Shown in pieces: positions 9,128 to 17,735 of a stretch of 51,688 bases of DNA. Position 1 is the first letter of the stretch, and every line of letters starts with the position of its first letter. Source of the stretch: an uncultured Porphyromonadaceae bacterium. Its GTDB lineage: Bacteria; Bacteroidota; Bacteroidia; Bacteroidales; Muribaculaceae. The notes beneath the pieces are model-generated. The model was not told the DNA's origin and did no database searches. It was given only the letters and a program-made list of their open reading frames with translations. The stretch is from assembly GCA_937892215.1 (NCBI GenBank), contig CALAVE010000087.1, forward strand, positions 1 to 51,688, read 5' to 3'. The position numbers and the translations under genes are program-made.

Positions 9128-10633
9128 TTACGCCACCTTGTTCAGTTTCTTGATAATGGAGAAGATGAACAGAGCTGCCAGCAGGCAGATGCACATCAGC
9201 GTTCCCCACACCACATAGAGGTTGTTGCCCCACAGAAGGGTTGGAATGCTCACCAGGAAGTTACCCAGGGCGGTTGCCACGAACCAGCCTCCCATCATCA
9301 TTCCCTTGTACTTGGGCGGCGCCACCTTGGTGACAAAGGAGATGCCTATGGGCGAAAGCAGCAACTCGGCAAAGGTGAGGATGAGATATGTGCTCACAAG
9401 CAAGTTGGGGTTAACATTGGCCAGATGCTCAGGCTGTGCGGCATTAGGTGCGGGAAGTCCCAGCGAGCCGAAGGTCATAAGCAGGTATGCCAGAGCGGCC
9501 ACGAGCATTCCCAGACCTATCTTCACCGGTGCTTTAGGCTCCTTGCCTTTCTTTGCGAGCCATCCGAAGATTGCGATGCTCACAGGAGTAAGGGCCACTA
9601 CGAAGCAGGGGTTGAACTGCTGGAAGATAGGAGCGGCGATAGCCACTTCCTCGGTGGGATTGTACTTGAAGCAAAGCGCAACCACTGAAGCCAGCGTAAC
9701 CGCGCCCCAGATAGCCTTGCTCTTAGCGGAGCCCTGTCCGAATATGCCAAACAGGCCGTAAACCACTATTATGCAGAGAAGCAGGTTCGTCACATCGAAT
9801 TCCATTGCTGTGATGCCGGTAGCCGACTGAGCCACATAATCGCGCGCGAAATATGTGAGCGTGGCTCCGTTCTGGTGGAATGCCATCCAGAAGAATATCA
9901 CCACCGCGTACACGAGGCAGAGGCAGATGATGCGCTCCTTTGTCTCGGCCGGCGACAATTTCTCCTCTGCAGCGGCTTCCTTGCTCACATTCTTCTTGCT
10001 CACGGTGAGCACCTGGCGGAAAGTGGGCATACCAATGTAGTAAATGAGTATGCTGGCAATGAGCGATACGCAGGCCACGGCAAAAGCAAAGTGATAAGAG
10101 TCGGCCACCGATACACCAAGCGAAGTCTGTGCCCACTCCATAATCTTTATTGCTGCGGTGGGAGCGAACAGGGCACCCACGTTAATCAGCATGTAGAACA
10201 ATGAGAAGCCGGCATCGCGCTTCTGAGCATACATGGGGTCATTGTAGAGGTCTCCCACCATCACCTGCAGGTTGCCCTTAAACAAGCCTGTTCCGAAACT
10301 CACCAGAACCAGTGCCAGAGCCATAACTGCAATGGCCACGGTATTCGCTCCCATTGGCAGAGACAGCAGGGCATAACCGGCAAACATAATGAAGATTCCT
10401 ATTGTCACCATCTTGCTGTAGCCCCATTTGTCGGCAGCGATTCCACCGAAGAGCGGTAAGAAGTACACCAGCATCAGGAAGCTGGAATAAACAAGTCCGG
10501 CTGTTCCTGACGACCACCCGAAGTTGGCCTGAAGGAACAGGATGAAAACGGCGAGCATAGTGTAGTAACCGAATCGCTCACCGGTGTTGGCAAAGGCAAG
10601 TGCCCATAAGCCTTTTGGTTGTCCATTAAACAT
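9128..10633 (-). CDS. POT/PTR-family peptide transporter (MFS)
   Basis: A 501-residue inner-membrane protein with about 12-14 hydrophobic helices, of the proton-dependent oligopeptide transporter family, which imports di- and tripeptides. The N-terminus contains 'NTGERFGYYTM', corresponding to the family motif ExxERFxYY. The first Glu of that motif, important for proton coupling in characterised members, is Asn here; the second Glu and the Arg are kept. A second POT landmark, 'GTGLFKGNLQVMVGDLY', is present. The start is 32 bases after sufE on the same strand, so the two may share a transcript. The substrate cannot be read from sequence. Confidence 0.88.
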   Translation of the reverse strand: MFNGQPKGLWALAFANTGERFGYYTMLAVFILFLQANFGWSSGTAGLVYSSFLMLVYFLPLFGGIAADKWGYSKMVTIGIFIMFAGYALLSLPMGANTVAIAVMALALVLVSFGTGLFKGNLQVMVGDLYNDPMYAQKRDAGFSLFYMLINVGALFAPTAAIKIMEWAQTSLGVSVADSYHFAFAVACVSLIASILIYYIGMPTFRQVLTVSKKNVSKEAAAEEKLSPAETKERIICLCLVYAVVIFFWMAFHQNGATLTYFARDYVAQSATGITAMEFDVTNLLLCIIVVYGLFGIFGQGSAKSKAIWGAVTLASVVALCFKYNPTEEVAIAAPIFQQFNPCFVVALTPVSIAIFGWLAKKGKEPKAPVKIGLGMLVAALAYLLMTFGSLGLPAPNAAQPEHLANVNPNLLVSTYLILTFAELLLSPIGISFVTKVAPPKYKGMMMGGWFVATALGNFLVSIPTLLWGNNLYVVWGTLMCICLLAALFIFSIIKKLNKVA

Positions 10634-10665
10634 AACGGTTTGGATTTTAGATTGTTATTGTATTA

Positions 10666-11094
10666 CTAATTATTCTCTTTTGCCTTGAACGCAAGCGCGT
10701 ACATCCGCATCTGCTTCACCATGGCGAGTAGCCCGTTGCTTCGCGTGGGTGACAGGTGCTCACGCAGTCCTATCTCGTCAATGAAGAACAGTTCCGAGTC
10801 TAGGATTTCCTGCGGTGTGTGCCCCGAAAGCACCTTGATGAGCAGCGACACTATTCCTTTCACTATGATTGCATCGCTGTCGGCGGTGAAGTACACTTTG
10901 CCATCGCGATAGTCGGCGCTGAGCCACAGGCGGCTCTGACATCCGTCTATCAGATTGTCGGCGGTGCGTTCCTCCTCGGGCAGCGCATCCATAGCGTTAC
11001 CCAGGTCTATTATGTAGGAATAGCGATCCATCCAGTCTGACAAACCGCTGAATTCATCTATTATTTCGTTCTGTATATCTGCTATTTTTCCCAT
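10666..11094 (-). CDS. sufE: SufE-family cysteine desulfuration protein
   Basis: A 142-residue SufE-type protein that accepts persulfide sulfur from a SufS cysteine desulfurase and passes it on for Fe-S cluster assembly in the cytoplasm. The acceptor is Cys52 in 'DGCQSRLWL', the conserved SufE loop, and 'LIKVLSGHTPQEIL' is a family segment. The length is normal. It stands alone without sufBCDS, as is common in Bacteroidales, and precedes the POT transporter gene. Upstream near 11127-11134 a TAACTTTA element resembles a slightly off-consensus -7 box. Confidence 0.9.
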   Translation of the reverse strand: MGKIADIQNEIIDEFSGLSDWMDRYSYIIDLGNAMDALPEEERTADNLIDGCQSRLWLSADYRDGKVYFTADSDAIIVKGIVSLLIKVLSGHTPQEILDSELFFIDEIGLREHLSPTRSNGLLAMVKQMRMYALAFKAKENN

Positions 11095-11197
11095 GTATAT
11101 CCTTTCTGGTTTCTTATGTGAGGTGTAAAGTTACGAAAAACTTGTGATTTTCAACACCCACAACCAAAGAAATTTACAAACTAAAGAAAATAAACAC

Positions 11198-11228
11198 TTG
11201 TAGCGACGCTGTTTTTACACTATCTTTG
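11198..11228 (+). promoter_or_regulatory. Promoter placed directly against the HAD gene start
   Basis: TTG at 11198-11200, a 20-base spacer, TATCTTTG at 11221-11228. With transcription starting about 5-7 bases past the -7 box, the mRNA would begin at or next to the GTG at 11233, giving a leaderless or nearly leaderless transcript. Confidence 0.6.
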
Positions 11229-11232
11229 CATC

Positions 11233-12075
11233 GTGAAGCAGATGAAAACATTATATGTCAGCGACCTCGACGGCACGTTGCTCAACAGCGACAGCAAGGT
11301 CAGCAACGGCACAGCACTCATGCTCAATCGCGTGATTGAGGCCGGAGGACTGTTCTCAGTGGCTACAGCACGCACGCCGGCCACAGCCACCGGTCTGCTC
11401 ACCGACGTTCACGTGTCGCTCCCCATGCTCACGCTATCAGGTGCCGGATGGTGGGACAATATTAACCGACGTTACACGCACGTGGAGGCCATTCCTCCCA
11501 ATGTGGTCTGCGCTGTGGCCGATGTGATGGAGCGTCACGGCGTGAATCCGTTTGTGTACCGCCGCCACGGTTCATTGCTCCACACTCACCACCACGGCGA
11601 AATGAGCGAAGTGGAGCGTCGCTTCGTGGCCGAGCGCCAGGGACTGCCGCTCAAGCGGTTCTTCCTTGATGAGGACGACATTCTCCACAACCCCGACGAG
11701 GCCATTCTCATGTTCTCGCATCGCGGCTACGAGCAGCTCAGGCCGGTGGTGGAGGAACTGAGGCGCGATGTTCCATGCCAGGTAATGTTCTACCACGACA
11801 TAGTGGACCCCGACATAGGGCTGCTGGAGGTTTATGCCGCCGGATGCACCAAGGCCGACGCCGTGCTGCGACTCGCCGCCGAGGTGGGGGCCGAAAGGGT
11901 GGTCACTTTCGGCGACAACCGCAACGACATCCCCATGCTCCGGGCCGCCACCCACAGCGTGGCCATGGGCAACGCGTTCCCCGAAGTGAAAGCGGTGGCG
12001 AGCGAAGTGACCGGCACCAACGATGAGGACGCGGTGGCGCGCTGGATTGAACGCGATTTCTTCGGCGAACAATAA
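11233..12075 (+). CDS. HAD-superfamily (Cof-type) sugar-phosphatase-like hydrolase
   Basis: A 280-residue cytoplasmic HAD phosphatase of the Cof/YidA subfamily with all four motifs: nucleophile 'DLDGTLLNSD' near the start, motif II 'SVATAR', motif III Lys in 'GCTKADAVLRL', and motif IV 'FGDNRNDIPML'. A large C2-type cap lies between motifs II and III. Members act on sugar phosphates, flavin mononucleotide or similar small phosphates; the substrate is not predictable. Either GTG at 11233 or ATG at 11242 may be the start. The promoter ends only five bases before the GTG, which favours an unusually short or absent leader. Confidence 0.87.
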   Translation: MKQMKTLYVSDLDGTLLNSDSKVSNGTALMLNRVIEAGGLFSVATARTPATATGLLTDVHVSLPMLTLSGAGWWDNINRRYTHVEAIPPNVVCAVADVMERHGVNPFVYRRHGSLLHTHHHGEMSEVERRFVAERQGLPLKRFFLDEDDILHNPDEAILMFSHRGYEQLRPVVEELRRDVPCQVMFYHDIVDPDIGLLEVYAAGCTKADAVLRLAAEVGAERVVTFGDNRNDIPMLRAATHSVAMGNAFPEVKAVASEVTGTNDEDAVARWIERDFFGEQ

Positions 12076-12118
12076 TCACGGCTTTACAAGCGTTTATAAA
12101 TTTTGAATTTCTATTCTT

Positions 12119-13366
12119 ATGAACCTTAGAAATATATACGACTCGCGGCGAATCTGGAAGATTGGACTGATTTCAATCTCCATCCTGCTTGTGGCCGTTT
12201 TTATCTATATTTCTAACAATCTGGTCAAGGACCTCGCAATGCAGGAACGCGACAGGATGGAAATCTGGGCCGACGCCACCAGAAGGCTTGCCACCATGAA
12301 CAGCGGTGCCGACATCGGCGACAGCACCGCCATAGGAGCACCGGTTATGAGTAGCGACATCGACTTCCTGCTGCGCATAATCGAGGATAACAATAACATC
12401 CCCGTTCTGCTCGTGGACGACTTGGGAAACATTCTGCTGCATCGCAACTTCCGTCTGCCGGAACCTGTGGACAGCATGGGGCTGGGTGCACTGTCACCCG
12501 CCAACGAGAAATTCCTCAAGGACAAACTCCAGAGCCTAAAGAACTCACAGAACAAGATTGACATCAGCATCGACGCCGCCACCACTCAGCACCTCTACTA
12601 CGAAGACTCCACCGTGCTGCGCCGACTCGCCTACTACCCCTTCATCCAACTCGCCGTGATGATTATCTTCATCGCCGTGGCCTACTTTGCGCTCGTGAGC
12701 GTGAAAAAGGCCGAGCAGAACAAGGTGTGGGTGGGACTGTCGAAGGAAACCGCACACCAGTTGGGCACCCCCATTTCCTCGCTTATGGCCTGGACACAGA
12801 TGCTGGAGAGTTACGGCGTGGACAAGTCCATCGTGAGCGACATGGACAAGGACGTGAACCGGCTCAGCATCATCGCCGACCGATTCTCCAAAATCGGCTC
12901 CATGCCCGACAAGGAACTCACCTTTATCAACGAAGCAGTGGAGCACAGCCTGGACTACATGCGAAACCGCATTCCCAAGCGCGTGATGCTCACCGTCAAC
13001 ACCGACCCGCAGAACAACTGCGGCGTGATGCTCTGCGAATCACTCTTTGAGTGGGTGATGGAGAACCTCACTAAAAACGCGGTGGATGCAATGGGCGGCG
13101 AGGGCAAACTCACCATCACAGTCAACAACTCAGCGCAAATGGCGCAAATCCTTGTCAGCGACACAGGCAAGGGCATTCCTCGCAAGAATTTCAAGACCGT
13201 GTTCAACCCCGGATTCACCACCAAAAAACGCGGATGGGGACTGGGGCTGACTCTGGTAAAACGTATAATTGAAGAATATCACGGCGGAAAAATCTTCATA
13301 AAGGAGTCGGAAATAGGACGGGGAACCACCTTCTGCATTGAGATTCCAAAAGCGGGTACGCCTTGA
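12119..13366 (+). CDS. Membrane sensor histidine kinase
   Basis: A 415-residue sensor kinase. A transmembrane helix at about 14-32, an extracytoplasmic sensor domain (about 33-172, no known fold recognised) and a second helix at about 175-193 are followed by the kinase core. The phosphoacceptor is His213 in 'KETAHQLGTPISSL'. The N-box is 'ENLTKNAVDAM', and the G boxes include 'DTGKGIP' and 'GWGLGLTLVKRI'. No response regulator is adjacent, so it is an orphan kinase in this window. The sequence HQLGTP at the H-box is the variant common in Bacteroidetes kinases. The MBL-fold gene begins just after its stop. Confidence 0.92.
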   Translation: MNLRNIYDSRRIWKIGLISISILLVAVFIYISNNLVKDLAMQERDRMEIWADATRRLATMNSGADIGDSTAIGAPVMSSDIDFLLRIIEDNNNIPVLLVDDLGNILLHRNFRLPEPVDSMGLGALSPANEKFLKDKLQSLKNSQNKIDISIDAATTQHLYYEDSTVLRRLAYYPFIQLAVMIIFIAVAYFALVSVKKAEQNKVWVGLSKETAHQLGTPISSLMAWTQMLESYGVDKSIVSDMDKDVNRLSIIADRFSKIGSMPDKELTFINEAVEHSLDYMRNRIPKRVMLTVNTDPQNNCGVMLCESLFEWVMENLTKNAVDAMGGEGKLTITVNNSAQMAQILVSDTGKGIPRKNFKTVFNPGFTTKKRGWGLGLTLVKRIIEEYHGGKIFIKESEIGRGTTFCIEIPKAGTP

Positions 13367-13389
13367 TAATCACTCACAAAACTTCTTCC

Positions 13390-14202
13390 ATGCAGATCAC
13401 GCCACAACTCATAATGCTCGGCACCGGCAACGCCATGTGCACCCGTTGCTACAACACTTGCTTCTACCTGATGACTCAAGGCGGAGGTATGCTGGTGGAC
13501 GCAGGCGGCGGCAACGGAATCTTCAACCAGCTCCAGAAGGCCGGCATCGCCTACGAGCAGATTCACCACATCTTCGTCACTCACTGCCACACCGACCACA
13601 TTATGGGGGTCATCTGGCTCATTCGCAAGATTTCGCCTATGATGCACCGCGGAAAATACCGCGGAACGCTCACCATCTACTGCCACGACGAGGTTAAGCA
13701 CGCGCTCGTCACAATGTGCAATCTGATGATACCCACCAAGATTGTGAGTGCCATAGGCGACTCCATCATCATACGTGAGGTCACCGACGGTGAGCAGGTG
13801 AAAATCGACGACCTGGACGTAACCTTTTTCGATATTGGCAGCACCAAGACCAAGCAGTTCGGCTTCCGCGCCGTGTTGCCCGATGCCAGGCGACTTGTGT
13901 GTCTGGGCGACGAACCTTACAACCCCTGCGCCGAACACTATGTGCGAAACGCCGACTGGCTTATGGCCGAAGCCTTCTGCCTCAACCGCGACCAAGCCAC
14001 TTTCCGGCCCTACGAGAAGCATCACAGCACAGCCCTCGATGCGGGATACATCGCTCAGGAACTGGGGATAAAGAACCTGCTGCTCTATCACACTGAGGAC
14101 ACCACACTCGAGACTCGCCGCACGGCTTACACCGCCGAGGCTGCAAGTCGTTTCACCGGCAACATCGTCGTCCCCAACGACTTGGAAACAGTAGTTCTCT
14201 GA
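13390..14202 (+). CDS. MBL-fold metallo-hydrolase, RNase Z-like
   Basis: A 270-residue metallo-beta-lactamase-fold protein. The metal motif HCHTDH is at residues 65-70, preceded by 'GTGNAMCTRCYNTCFYL', where GTG and a Cys-rich strand open the fold. A later Asp ('LVCLGDEPYN') and His ('EKHHS') supply further metal ligands. The closest known types are ribonuclease Z/arylsulfatase-like hydrolases, but the length and the absence of a clear exosite do not allow calling it the tRNA 3'-endonuclease. I use the ATG at 13390; an in-frame TTG at 13363 overlaps the kinase stop codon. It is probably co-transcribed with the kinase. Confidence 0.8.
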   Translation: MQITPQLIMLGTGNAMCTRCYNTCFYLMTQGGGMLVDAGGGNGIFNQLQKAGIAYEQIHHIFVTHCHTDHIMGVIWLIRKISPMMHRGKYRGTLTIYCHDEVKHALVTMCNLMIPTKIVSAIGDSIIIREVTDGEQVKIDDLDVTFFDIGSTKTKQFGFRAVLPDARRLVCLGDEPYNPCAEHYVRNADWLMAEAFCLNRDQATFRPYEKHHSTALDAGYIAQELGIKNLLLYHTEDTTLETRRTAYTAEAASRFTGNIVVPNDLETVVL

Positions 14203-14221
14203 TAAACAACCGTAACAAAAT

Positions 14222-14252
14222 TTGCGAATTTCATCACTATTCTGTAATTTTG
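14222..14252 (+). promoter_or_regulatory. Promoter for the polyprenyl synthase gene
   Basis: TTG at 14222-14224, a 20-base spacer and TAATTTTG at 14245-14252 match the Bacteroidetes consensus; the leader is about 35-40 bases. Confidence 0.65.
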
Positions 14253-14293
14253 CATAGTAGCGACATTAAAATCTATAACAAAAGGGATAACAA

Positions 14294-15265
14294 ATGTCTT
14301 CAATTGATTCTATTCATAACAGCATCAGCGCTGAAATGAGCCGGCTTAACGGCATCATCCGTAGTCACCTGCTCAGCGAAAGCGCTATGATGAACGCCAT
14401 TGTGGAACGTTACCTGCTGGCCAAGGGGAAGCAACTCCGTCCCATGCTCACCATTCTCAGCTCACGGTTGCTGGGCCAGGTTGGTGAAAACGTTCTCCGC
14501 GCCGGTGCGGCCGTGGAGATGCTGCATAATGCCACTCTAATTCACGACGACGTGATAGACCAGAGCGACACACGCCGAGGGCACCCCACAATTAACAGCG
14601 TCTGGGACAACCACATCGCGGTGCTCGTGGGCGACTTCTTCCTCAGCAAGGCTCTGGTGTGCGCCGCCTCGACCCACGACCTGAGAATCATGAACGTGCT
14701 CTCGGGGCTGGGAGCCGAACTATCGGTGGGCGAGATTGAGCAGGCCGACAACGCTCAGCGCCACAACATCACCGAGGCCGCCTACATGAACATCATCAGT
14801 TACAAGACTGCCGCACTGTTCACGGCTTGCGTGGAAGTGGGCGCGCTGGCTGCCGGTGCCGACACCGATTCGCTCGGCCCCATCAAGAAATTCGCCCATT
14901 TGCTGGGACAGGCCTTCCAAATCAAGGACGACATCTTCGACTATTACGACAACCCAGCCGTGGGCAAGCCCACAGGCAACGACCTGCTTGAGGGCAAGGT
15001 AACCTTGCCGCTTATTCACGCACTGAAGCAGCAATCACCGCTCAGAGACCGGATGGCGGCTCTGCTGCAACAGCCGGAACTCGCGCGCGACGACATTAAC
15101 CTGCTCGTGGACTTCGCCAAGCAGAACGGCGGCATCGACTACAGTTACGAGGTGATGAGCCGGATGCGCGACGAGGCATTCCTATGCCTTGAAAGTTACG
15201 GCGACTCGGCCGCGGCCGCCGACCTCAAAGACGTGTTCACCTACATCATAAACCGAGAAAAATAA
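14294..15265 (+). CDS. Trans-polyprenyl diphosphate synthase (octaprenyl-type)
   Basis: A 323-residue class-I trans-prenyltransferase that extends farnesyl diphosphate with isopentenyl diphosphate, probably making the menaquinone side chain. The first Asp-rich motif is DDVID (residues 85-89) followed by 'SDTRRGHPT'; the second is DDIFD near 212-216. Conserved 'GKQLRPML' and 'GNDLLEGKVTLPLI' are present. The length fits IspB/HepT-like enzymes rather than short-chain synthases. No bulky aromatic pair is obvious before the first Asp motif ('MLHNATLIHDD'), consistent with a long product; the exact chain length is inference. Confidence 0.9.
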   Translation: MSSIDSIHNSISAEMSRLNGIIRSHLLSESAMMNAIVERYLLAKGKQLRPMLTILSSRLLGQVGENVLRAGAAVEMLHNATLIHDDVIDQSDTRRGHPTINSVWDNHIAVLVGDFFLSKALVCAASTHDLRIMNVLSGLGAELSVGEIEQADNAQRHNITEAAYMNIISYKTAALFTACVEVGALAAGADTDSLGPIKKFAHLLGQAFQIKDDIFDYYDNPAVGKPTGNDLLEGKVTLPLIHALKQQSPLRDRMAALLQQPELARDDINLLVDFAKQNGGIDYSYEVMSRMRDEAFLCLESYGDSAAAADLKDVFTYIINREK

Positions 15266-15308
15266 CACTTTATTAACCAAGTTCATTAAAAAAATCGAAA
15301 GTCTTTTT

Positions 15309-15338
15309 TTGTTTTTTAAGTATTTTTATCTACCTTTG
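15309..15338 (+). promoter_or_regulatory. Promoter of the first dockerin-like gene
   Basis: TTG at 15309-15311, a 19-base spacer and TACCTTTG at 15331-15338. The box and about 85 bases of following leader are repeated in diverged form before the paralogue (17617-17735), including 'TACCTTTGTGAATTGTAGAG'. Confidence 0.7.
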
Positions 15339-15428
15339 TGAATTGTAGAGGAATTACACTCGGTTCATTAACGCAAAACCAAAACACTTTATATAACCAA
15401 AGTTAATAATTAACAAATATTTGAAGGT

Positions 15429-17429
15429 ATGAAATTTAGAACTACTTTTTTGATTGCAGTTTGCGCAATTACCGCCTTGAGCGTCAACGCCAAGGGCGGC
15501 ATCCAATCGACCTACGGCCTTGAGCCGCGCAAGGTCTTCATTGAGAGACAGGCGGCGCGCGACTATCTGAACCGACCGCGCGACACCGACTGGTTCTGGT
15601 GGGTGACAAGCACGGGCGAACTTCGCGCTAACGACTGGCAGCCGATTCTGAATAGCAACAACCAAGATATCAAAAGCACCCGAGGCCGCGAGACTTTCAA
15701 CGTTACCAACGGATTTGAATACCCGCGCGAGGCCGAAGGCGACGGCTGGTCCACCTATAAGCACTTCCCTTACGGCACACAGCCTTTCCCCGTTGACAAC
15801 GAGGGCTACCAAATAAGCGATGGCCTTTCATTCGCCATCGGGTATGACTTGGAATGTGATGACTGGGGAGGCGACCTGGTGATTTCCACCAACGAGCAGG
15901 GATGGCACCCCAACCAGAAGGCATGGAGTTCGGCCTACTTTCCCTGGGTAAGCCTCTGCATCCGCATCACAAATGAGGATCACCCCGAGATGGAAGTCAC
16001 TCCGGTGCTTGAACTGATTGGCAGCAAGGGCTACCAAGATATGTCTCCCGTCTTAAACGAAGATGGAACCGAGGACAACACCCTCTTCACTTTCGACCCC
16101 GTGAAAGCCGACGGACAGAAACACACCCTCTATGCCACCGCCGACTACATAGCGCTCACTCACCCCTGCCGCGGCTTCCGCATCACGTTCCAGGGCTCCA
16201 GCGCCGAAATGTTCACCCACGTGGAGATTTTCTCTGTGGCTCTTCTTTCGCAGTTCTACTGCGCTAACCTCGACACCGACAACGATGGCGTGAATGACCT
16301 CACTGAAGAGCAGCAGTTCATTAGCCGCGACTTCAACGTGGGCAGCAGTTACGTTCTGCCGTGGTTTGAATACGACCTGGGCGGACGCGACGTGGCTTAT
16401 CACAGCAATGAGTTCCTCAGCGGCAACAACTGGGGTGCTAACTTCGACCGCCCGTTCCGCGTGGACCAAGACAGCGTGAACGCCATGGCCATCGACGGCG
16501 GCGTTGCCTTTGGCGATTTCAACTTCAAGGGTTCCGCAATCTACACCTCACAACCAATGTCTCCGTTCGACCGCCTGAGAGGCTTAGGCTGGGAAGAGCG
16601 CCAAGTGGTGACCAAGAAAGAAGCGCAGGACTTCTTCGGAACGTGGTACGACTACACCTTCGATGTGGCGGAGGACTGCGAGGCCAACATCAATATCGCC
16701 ACCTTCGCCAACTATGGTGACGCACGCATCATAGAATCCGGCTGGGGCGCTAACGGTCCCGGCGCAAACCGGATTGAAGGCATGGACCACCTTGTGTGGA
16801 TGAAGCGTTATGCTCAGGCCTATGTGCTGGAACTCGACGGCAAGCCGCTGAAGACCAACCAGACCTCTTACCCCGAGATGATTAAGGACGACGCTGTGCT
16901 GCTGGGCGGACACTCCAGCGCTGAGCAATTCAACGAAGCCGCTTACACAGCCGACGAGTTCTTCAACGATATCGTTCCGGACCAGTCTAAGTGGCGCAGC
17001 ACTCTGCTCCCCGACGGCACCGCAAGCGACACGCTCTACACCTGGTCGTACCAGAACCTGGGCAACCAGTACACTCCGGGCATCCCCAAATTCTCAACCG
17101 ACGCCTCTCTGGGCGACCAGTACCTTAACGTACGACTCACAGCCGGCACTCACACATTGCGCGTGCAAAAACTCTGCCGACTCAACAACGGCTTCCGCGG
17201 ACTCACATTCGACATCCACGCCAAGACCAGCGAATGGACCGAAGACGTGAAGATGGGCGACGTGAACGGTGATGGCGCTATCGACGTATCGGACGTGGTG
17301 GCTCTGGCCAACTATGTGATGGGCTCACCATCCGAAGATTTCGTCATTGAAGCCGCCGACATTAACGGCACCGACGGAATCGACGTGGCCGACGTGGTGA
17401 TTCTGGCAGGCCAGGTAATGGGTAACTAA
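15429..17429 (+). CDS. Secreted beta-sandwich protein with C-terminal dockerin-like domain (paralogue A)
   Basis: A 666-residue exported protein with a signal peptide ending near residue 21. The body is rich in Trp, Tyr, Asp and Gly and looks all-beta; no catalytic family is recognised. Its second half (from about 303, 'GSSYVLPWFEYDLGGRD') contains a segment ending in 'GTHTLRVQKL', reminiscent of carbohydrate-binding-module folds. Residues 606-666 are dockerin-like. 'GDVNGDGAIDVSD' is a complete calcium loop; the second is 'DINGTDGIDVAD', where loop position 5 is Thr. Each loop is followed by a hydrophobic helix, and the chain ends in VMGN with no sorting tail. It is a close paralogue of the next gene over its whole length, so a tandem duplication is likely. 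It has its own promoter and terminator. Confidence 0.8.
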   Translation: MKFRTTFLIAVCAITALSVNAKGGIQSTYGLEPRKVFIERQAARDYLNRPRDTDWFWWVTSTGELRANDWQPILNSNNQDIKSTRGRETFNVTNGFEYPREAEGDGWSTYKHFPYGTQPFPVDNEGYQISDGLSFAIGYDLECDDWGGDLVISTNEQGWHPNQKAWSSAYFPWVSLCIRITNEDHPEMEVTPVLELIGSKGYQDMSPVLNEDGTEDNTLFTFDPVKADGQKHTLYATADYIALTHPCRGFRITFQGSSAEMFTHVEIFSVALLSQFYCANLDTDNDGVNDLTEEQQFISRDFNVGSSYVLPWFEYDLGGRDVAYHSNEFLSGNNWGANFDRPFRVDQDSVNAMAIDGGVAFGDFNFKGSAIYTSQPMSPFDRLRGLGWEERQVVTKKEAQDFFGTWYDYTFDVAEDCEANINIATFANYGDARIIESGWGANGPGANRIEGMDHLVWMKRYAQAYVLELDGKPLKTNQTSYPEMIKDDAVLLGGHSSAEQFNEAAYTADEFFNDIVPDQSKWRSTLLPDGTASDTLYTWSYQNLGNQYTPGIPKFSTDASLGDQYLNVRLTAGTHTLRVQKLCRLNNGFRGLTFDIHAKTSEWTEDVKMGDVNGDGAIDVSDVVALANYVMGSPSEDFVIEAADINGTDGIDVADVVILAGQVMGN

Positions 17430-17482
17430 ACCCACACACGTAAGTCAAGATACGAAAAATCAGAATTATTCACTGACACCTC

Positions 17483-17515
17483 AGCGAGCCGGTCATCTGT
17501 TGTGACCGGCTCGCT
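17483..17515 (+). terminator. Perfect 13-base-pair hairpin after paralogue A
   Basis: AGCGAGCCGGTCA (17483-17495) pairs perfectly with TGACCGGCTCGCT (17503-17515) around a 7-base loop. Only a short T-rich stretch follows. The rest of the 306-base intergenic region (17430-17735) holds the promoter and leader of the next gene. Confidence 0.75.
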
Positions 17516-17616
17516 CTTCATCCCCGAAACGGCACTATACACCCCCAAAACAACTCATCATCCAAAACTAACATAATATACTTTATACCGAGTAGTAAGA
17601 TTTTTTATGATTTTTT

Positions 17617-17646
17617 TTGCCTTTTAATTTTTTTTGCCTACCTTTG
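17617..17646 (+). promoter_or_regulatory. Promoter of the second dockerin-like gene
   Basis: TTG at 17617-17619, a 19-base spacer and TACCTTTG at 17639-17646. The leader that follows is a diverged copy of the one at 15339-15428. Confidence 0.7.
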
Positions 17647-17735
17647 TGAATTGTAGAGAAATTATATTGCGACTTTAACACGGAACTTAAATAAACTTTA
17701 ATAACCAAATCACTAATCATCAAATTTTTAAAGGT

